In this document: positions 59,807-64,000 of the stretch, one piece after another
How the letters are laid out: every line of letters starts with the position of its first letter
Numbering within the stretch: position 1 is the first letter of the stretch
Source: Clostridium zeae
GTDB lineage: Bacteria > Bacillota > Clostridia > Clostridiales > Clostridiaceae
Direction of reading: 5' to 3'
Assembly (NCBI RefSeq): GCF_017312485.1
Contig: NZ_BMBA01000004.1
Coordinates: 248,001 to 312,000 of the forward strand
Length of the DNA stretch: 64,000 nt
Notes under the pieces: model-generated
Database searches by the model: none
Told to the model about the DNA's origin: nothing
Seen by the model: the letters and a program-made list of their open reading frames with translations, nothing else
Position numbers and translations under genes: made by a program

Positions 59807-60469
59807 CTATTCAATTATCCTAATTTTAATATCTTTCCCCTTAGCGTATTTTTCTAAAAGCTTCTTACCATACTCTAAGTATTCTTCAATATCATTCTTA
59901 CCGGAAAAAGAAAAAATGCACATTAAAATTTCACTTACATTATTCGTTATCATAGCTCTTTCTGAATCACTTGTAGGACTTCCAAAACTCCCAACAGAAT
60001 CAGCTAATACAGGAAGATTTGCAATATTGATATTTTCTTTGCCGATACCCTTATATTGTTCTCCTTCTTTACCTATCGTTAACGAAATTGGAGAATTAAG
60101 ATTTCTAATATTATATGAACCCACAGGACGCTTAGATTTTATTGATATTAAATTATTGATTTCTACAATATTGTTTAACTTATAAATTCCTTTTCCCTGT
60201 AGTATCCTTCTTACTAATGCTTCTGAAGATAATCTATATTTACTTGGCACTTTACCCAGCTTTTTATATACTTCTCTTCCCTCTTTAATATTAGTCAATG
60301 AAGCTAAATCTTCTATATGTATTTCTTTCTTTAACATTTCACAATAATCGTTAATTTCTTCCCATAAACTATTACTACTGCTTTCTACCTCTACCTGCGC
60401 TTGAATGCAGCCCAGTGTGATTTGAGGACAAACTTTCTTTAACTCTGCGCTAATTATAACCTCTACCAT
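59807..60469 (-). CDS. B3/4 domain protein, copy 2
   Basis: A 220-residue B3/4-domain protein, about 94% identical to copy 1 at 40119; differences include ISAELKKVCPQ near the start. The domain is at about 65-205. It follows the AraC gene with the same spacing as copy 1. It is part of a segmental duplication and has stayed intact, so it is probably under selection. Confidence 0.85.
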   Translation of the reverse strand: MVEVIISAELKKVCPQITLGCIQAQVEVESSSNSLWEEINDYCEMLKKEIHIEDLASLTNIKEGREVYKKLGKVPSKYRLSSEALVRRILQGKGIYKLNNIVEINNLISIKSKRPVGSYNIRNLNSPISLTIGKEGEQYKGIGKENINIANLPVLADSVGSFGSPTSDSERAMITNNVSEILMCIFSFSGKNDIEEYLEYGKKLLEKYAKGKDIKIRIIE

Positions 60470-60597
60470 AATACAACTAAGCTCCTTTGAATTTTAAACT
60501 ATTAAGAAATAAAGAACTATGCTTAACAGTTCTTTATACTAAATATTATAGTTCTTTAGTTAGATAAGTCTTTTCTTAAATCCAGTTAGTTTTTAGC

Positions 60598-61305
60598 TTA
60601 TCTTTTGATTTTTCTAAACTCTGCAGGAGTCACCTTTTCTAAATACTTAAATACTCTTGTAAATGAGGAATTATGTTCATATCCTACCATTTGTGAAATC
60701 TGTAAAATCGTATAATTTGAATTTAATAGAAGCTCTTTCGCTTTCTTCATTCTTAAATTTTGTATATATTCAATGGGCAAAACTTTCATTTTACTTTTAA
60801 ACCATTCGCTATAATAACTAGTGTTATAATGCTCAATAGCCGCTAAGGTTTTTAAATCAATATCTTCAGCAAAATGCTCATTTATGTATTTTATAGAATC
60901 AGGCATCCCCTCTTCTGCGATGAAATCATAGCAATAGAGAAATAAGTTAGTAAGTGAGCTAGAACTTTTTTTATTGTTTACTTCATTTAGCATTAAATAT
61001 CTTATAGCTTTCCATTTATCATCAAATAGGATTTCCTTCCCACCAGTCAGTTTTTTCATATCATGTTTGTTAACTATATTATTAGAAATATCTAAAACTA
61101 AGAATTCGTTACTTTTATCAGCCCTAAAGCTATGTTTGCAATCTGGAGGAAGAAAAAACAAATGTTCATCTTCTATTGATAGTTTTTTATAATCAGTTTC
61201 TATATGAAGAATACCATGGATCGGTAAGATCAATTGAGCATGTGAATGAGCATGGGTATTAAGTTTATGATCATATATTCTACGTTCGCAAGTTACACTG
61301 TTCAA
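60598..61305 (-). CDS. AraC family regulator with cupin domain, copy 2
   Basis: A 235-residue regulator, nearly identical to copy 1 at 40908, with the same cupin (HAHSHAQLILPIHG) and AraC domains. It also starts at TTG with GAGGTG upstream. Changes such as MKVLPIEYIQNLRMKKAKEL show some divergence in the DNA-binding part. Confidence 0.88.
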   Translation of the reverse strand: MNSVTCERRIYDHKLNTHAHSHAQLILPIHGILHIETDYKKLSIEDEHLFFLPPDCKHSFRADKSNEFLVLDISNNIVNKHDMKKLTGGKEILFDDKWKAIRYLMLNEVNNKKSSSSLTNLFLYCYDFIAEEGMPDSIKYINEHFAEDIDLKTLAAIEHYNTSYYSEWFKSKMKVLPIEYIQNLRMKKAKELLLNSNYTILQISQMVGYEHNSSFTRVFKYLEKVTPAEFRKIKR

Positions 61306-61461
61306 TAGTATTCACCTCTTCTTTTTATATAAAACAGCTAATTTTACATGTTTAGATTATTATAGCACAGATGAATGTTATTAGATTAGTATTAAAGAAT
61401 AGTCTCTTTATTTCTAAATTAATTAACAAGACTAAATTTCTAGGTATCTATTAGATGTTGG

Positions 61462-61564
61462 TGCAAAAAGAAAAAGCACCCATCCCTTGAAGAATAGTGC
61501 TTTACTCTTAATAAAACTTATTTAATTCATTCAATAGCCTTAAAACAAAATAAATGTTCTAAGC
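61462..61564. repeat. 103-bp repeat, copy 2
   Basis: About 80% identical to 17960-18062 in the same orientation. Here it is behind no obvious minus-strand gene, so its presence is not explained by termination alone. Confidence 0.65.
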
Positions 61565-61639
61565 TTTCTTATTTATATAAGATCAAACTATTATAAAAAG
61601 TAAAACTCTATGTTCTTATTTTAAAATTTTTTCTTTATT

Positions 61640-61685
61640 TACTTATGGCACGGTTCACCGTAACGGGTACAACGGAGACTTTCAT
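61640..61685 (+). repeat. CTTATG-type dispersed repeat, copy 3
   Basis: It contains CTTATGGCACGGTTCACCG and then TAACGGGTACAACGGAGACT, the same order as 23766 and 63581. It lies upstream of the PadR gene. Confidence 0.65.
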
Positions 61686-61726
61686 GCATATTTATATTTA
61701 CAAATTAAATATAAATATATATAATT

Positions 61727-61756
61727 ATATCGTAACGATATATATCATTGTGATAT
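61727..61756. promoter_or_regulatory. Two tandem palindromes before the PadR operon
   Basis: ATATCGT-A-ACGATAT (61727-61741) is directly followed by ATATCA-TTG-TGATAT (61742-61756). They lie 23 bases before the PadR start codon and are the likely operators of this regulator. Confidence 0.75.
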
Positions 61757-61779
61757 GATTATAAAAGGAGTTTGGTTAA

Positions 61780-62292
61780 ATGACTGAATTTATAATACTT
61801 GGCTTTCTTACTAAGAATAATATGACTGGTTATGATATAAAGCAGAAAATGGGCATCAGTACCTCAAACTTTATAGATGCGAGTTATGGAAGTATATACC
61901 CTTCTCTAAAAAGACTAGAACAAAAAGGGTTGATCTGCTCTGAAGAAATTATTGAAGGTGGAAAAATAAAGAAGATATATTCTATAACTGAACAAGGAAA
62001 AGACGAGTTTTTAAGGTGGCTTAATTCACCTATAGAAGCCTCTAAAACCAGTATTACAAGTGCTTTATCTAAAATATTTTTCTTTGATAACCTATCCAAA
62101 GAAACTATAACTAATCTGCTGAATACATATATAGAGGATTTAACTAAATTTAAAAGCAACTTATTAAATGTAAAGGAGACGGTAGATGAGAAGGCTAATA
62201 GTTTTGAACTTTGTACACTAAACTTTGGATTAGATTTCTATGACTTTGCTATACATTGGTTCAAAAATTATTTAGATAATTTAAGGAGTTGA
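61780..62292 (+). CDS. PadR family transcriptional regulator
   Basis: A 170-residue regulator. The winged helix covers about residues 1-85 (MTGYDIKQKMGISTSNFIDASYGSIYPSLKRLEQKGLI), followed by a C-terminal dimerisation domain (Vir_C-like). AAAGGAG precedes the ATG. It starts an operon with two flavoprotein genes (gaps of 8 and 18 bp), and the two tandem palindromes just upstream suggest autorepression. Confidence 0.92.
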   Translation: MTEFIILGFLTKNNMTGYDIKQKMGISTSNFIDASYGSIYPSLKRLEQKGLICSEEIIEGGKIKKIYSITEQGKDEFLRWLNSPIEASKTSITSALSKIFFFDNLSKETITNLLNTYIEDLTKFKSNLLNVKETVDEKANSFELCTLNFGLDFYDFAIHWFKNYLDNLRS

Positions 62293-62300
62293 TTTGAAAT

Positions 62301-62843
62301 ATGAAAGTTCTAATAATTTGTGATAAAGACATTAAAACAGACTATAGTGAAGCTTTAGAGAAACAATTATTTGAATTATTTTTGCATAAAGGATTTGAAA
62401 TAAGAATTATTCAAGTTGGGAAACAGGAATTAAAAAGTTGTATAGGCTGTTTTGGATGTTGGATAAAAACACCTGGCAAGTGTGTTATTAAAGACTTAAT
62501 TGGTGAAATAAATAGAAATTATATAAGTAGTGACACAGTTATTTACTTAACGCCTGTGATTTTTGGGCAATATAGTTCCAATATAAAAAATGTTATAGAC
62601 AGAAGCCAACCATATGTTTTACCATTTTTCAAAAAAATTAATGGAACAACTAAACACCCTCTAAGATATGAGAAGAACCCAAAAGAAATAATTATTGCTT
62701 ATAATGATGAAATTATAGAAGAAGAGAAAAATACATTTTTGGATTTAATCAATAAACATGAACGACAACATAGAGATATTTACTTTTCTTTATCTAAAGA
62801 AAGTAATAAAGAGATAGTTGAGAAAATAAAGGAATATGTATAA
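62301..62843 (+). CDS. NAD(P)H-dependent FMN/Fe-S flavoprotein
   Basis: A 180-residue flavodoxin-fold protein. CIGCFGCWIKTPGKCVIKD (about 50-68) is the Cys-rich region typical of iron-sulfur flavoproteins and NADPH-dependent FMN reductases, and YLTPVIFGQYSSNIKN is the FMN-ring side. It lies in an operon with PadR and a second flavoprotein. AAGGAG precedes the start. Confidence 0.88.
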   Translation: MKVLIICDKDIKTDYSEALEKQLFELFLHKGFEIRIIQVGKQELKSCIGCFGCWIKTPGKCVIKDLIGEINRNYISSDTVIYLTPVIFGQYSSNIKNVIDRSQPYVLPFFKKINGTTKHPLRYEKNPKEIIIAYNDEIIEEEKNTFLDLINKHERQHRDIYFSLSKESNKEIVEKIKEYV

Positions 62844-62861
62844 CTATAATATGGAGGATTT

Positions 62862-63518
62862 ATGAAAAATATATGTTTTATAAATGGCAGCCCAAAGGGG
62901 AAAAATTCAAGTTCATTCTTTTATCTAAATAAATTGGATAAATTGATGGATGAAAAAGAATATATTAAAGATTACATTGATGTAAAATTCACTGAAAAAA
63001 ATAGTCTCGAAGATGATTTTAAAAAGATAGAAAATGCAGATACAATTATAATTGCATTCCCACTGTATGTATATTGTTTACCTGGCATATTAATAAGATT
63101 TTTTGAAGATTATTATATATACTTTAAAAACAAAGGTAAATTCAACAAAAATGTTAGAGTTTACACTATAGTAAACTGTGGTTTTCCAGAACCAAAAATT
63201 AATACAGAGGCAATAAGAATAATTGAGAATTTTTGCAATAGACTAAATTTATATTGGAGATTTGGAATTGGAATTGGTATGGGTGAATTTATTAGTACTA
63301 CTAAAAATATTCCTTTTATAAATAAATTAAGTAATAATATTTTTAATACTATACATGAGGTTATTAAGGACATTGAAAACGAATCAACAGATAAAATCAA
63401 TAATTTTTTTGTAAAGCCTAAAATGCCTAAGTACCTGTTTTTTATCTCAGCCAATATAAAATGGATAAAATGTGCTAAGAAGAATAGTTTAAAAAAGAGT
63501 GATTTATTTAGGTTATAA
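62862..63518 (+). CDS. Flavodoxin family NAD(P)H-dependent oxidoreductase
   Basis: A 218-residue protein. The N-terminal FINGSPKGKNSSSFFYL binds FMN phosphate, and IAFPLYVYCLPGILIRFFEDYY matches flavin reductases. Its tail is basic and hydrophobic. As last gene of the PadR operon it may pass electrons between NAD(P)H and the flavoprotein encoded before it. AGGAGG-like ATGGAGGA precedes the ATG. Confidence 0.85.
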   Translation: MKNICFINGSPKGKNSSSFFYLNKLDKLMDEKEYIKDYIDVKFTEKNSLEDDFKKIENADTIIIAFPLYVYCLPGILIRFFEDYYIYFKNKGKFNKNVRVYTIVNCGFPEPKINTEAIRIIENFCNRLNLYWRFGIGIGMGEFISTTKNIPFINKLSNNIFNTIHEVIKDIENESTDKINNFFVKPKMPKYLFFISANIKWIKCAKKNSLKKSDLFRL

Positions 63519-63580
63519 TACGGTATTTATATCATAAACCCCTGTTAAAGCTAGTAATACCAATCTTTTAGAACAAAGTC

Positions 63581-63630
63581 CACGTTATTTATGGTATGGT
63601 TCTCCGTAACAGGTATAGCGAAGGCTTTTT
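63581..63630 (+). repeat. CTTATG-type dispersed repeat, copy 4
   Basis: It contains TTTATGGTATGGTTCTCCG and then TAACAGGTATAGCGAAGGCT, the long form shared with 23766 and 61640. It lies at the 3' end of the PadR operon. Confidence 0.6.
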
Positions 63631-63645
63631 TATTGTTCATGTTAA

Positions 63646-64000
63646 CTATTCTATTGATATAAAATATAATACAATTAATGATAGTGGTATAATTAAGTCA
63701 GGCAATAATATAATAGAATTTCCAGGCTTAAAATTTTTGCTTTTCATCATTTCCTTTAAATGTACTGCTGCTGCACCAATAAATAATGGGCTAGTTATTA
63801 TTATTGTTGCTATCCAAAACTCCCTACTCATCCATATACACATTACACCTGCAATTCCATATCCTAATTCAGCATATCCCAATTCTTTTTGAAATGGACT
63901 TCCTTTTTCCCATCCTATATACTCTGCTACCATATCTGATTTAAATACATGTCCTAAAAAACCTTGTACGCCTGTTAAAGTTAATGTAATTACTAATTGA
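63646..64000 (-). CDS. DUF6790-like membrane protein, partial
   Basis: The C-terminal 117 codons of a membrane protein are visible; its start lies beyond the right edge. The frame continues upstream of the internal ATG at 63933 (TGVQGFLGHVFKSD), so that ATG is not the true start. EYIGWEKGSPFQKELGYAELG and the three following hydrophobic segments match the DUF6790 family of unknown function. Confidence 0.7.
   Translation of the reverse strand, partial: QLVITLTLTGVQGFLGHVFKSDMVAEYIGWEKGSPFQKELGYAELGYGIAGVMCIWMSREFWIATIIITSPLFIGAAAVHLKEMMKSKNFKPGNSIILLPDLIIPLSLIVLYFISIE

Noticed and set aside
1-64000. CRISPR array
   Set aside because: The repeated sequences are widely spaced single copies with variable ends, not regular repeats with spacers, and no cas genes are present.
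1-64000. Prophage or integrated conjugative element
   Set aside because: No integrase, terminase, capsid, relaxase or type IV secretion gene, and no tRNA with flanking direct repeats was found; the GH25 protein is multidomain and not next to phage genes.
1-64000. tRNA, rRNA and other housekeeping RNAs
   Set aside because: No cloverleaf with a CCA end or rRNA core sequence was recognised; GGTTC-like matches in the CTTATG-type repeats are part of short hairpins and not T-arms.

Overview
This is an AT-rich (about 30% GC by eye) chromosomal window from a Gram-positive anaerobe, most likely Clostridium sensu stricto. The evidence is strong AGGAGG-type ribosome binding sites, frequent GTG/TTG starts, stem-loop plus U-tract terminators, an adenine riboswitch ahead of adenine deaminase, EFR1-type flavodoxin-ferredoxin and SpoIID-like proteins, and Rpn transposase remnants. 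I saw no tRNA, rRNA, CRISPR array, intact insertion sequence or prophage module. Species cannot be settled from this sequence alone.

Layout. 1-12.6 kb: a partial sialate O-acetylesterase, an epoxide-hydrolase-like enzyme divergent from a TetR regulator, the riboswitch-controlled adenine deaminase gene, then a minus-strand array of single accessory enzymes (GNATs, P-loop kinases, an APH-type phosphotransferase, a HAD phosphatase). 12.6-18.5 kb: a DJ-1 protein with a divergent LysR, DUF554 and MerR proteins, and an HxlR-controlled nitroreductase/tautomerase/RidA operon. 18.1-28.3 kb: a HsmA-like membrane protein with a TetR and three matching operators, TetR plus rifampicin-phosphotransferase-like enzyme, TetR plus a stand-alone condensation-domain protein, and MarR plus MFS exporter. 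28.4-37.2 kb: a second minus-strand array of small enzymes. 37.9-51.4 kb: two ketopantoate-reductase/TetR pairs, a B3/4 protein plus AraC pair, a 908-residue SpoIID/peptidoglycan-binding/GH25 protein, an EFR1 protein, and a GC-richer SDR with its TetR. 51.9-64 kb: SDR plus AraC, XRE membrane protein, TetR plus flavodoxin, LysR plus 2-hydroxyacid dehydrogenase, a second copy of the B3/4-AraC pair, a PadR-controlled pair of flavoproteins, and a partial DUF6790 gene.

The recurring design is one regulator beside one or a few redox, detoxification or export genes, often with a visible palindromic operator. This suggests an accessory region for stress and xenobiotic responses.

The region also shows heavy turnover. 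It holds remnants of LysE, MGMT, MFS, histidine kinase, P-loop kinase, TetR and Rpn genes, a B3/4-AraC duplication about 19.7 kb apart, and at least four families of short dispersed repeats in the intergenic regions. The most unusual items are the repeat families (one about 95 bp with palindromic ends, placed at gene 3' ends), a perfect 44-bp palindrome before an AraC gene, the HsmA locus with its apparently lost gene, the orphan condensation-domain protein, and the signal-peptide-less wall hydrolase.
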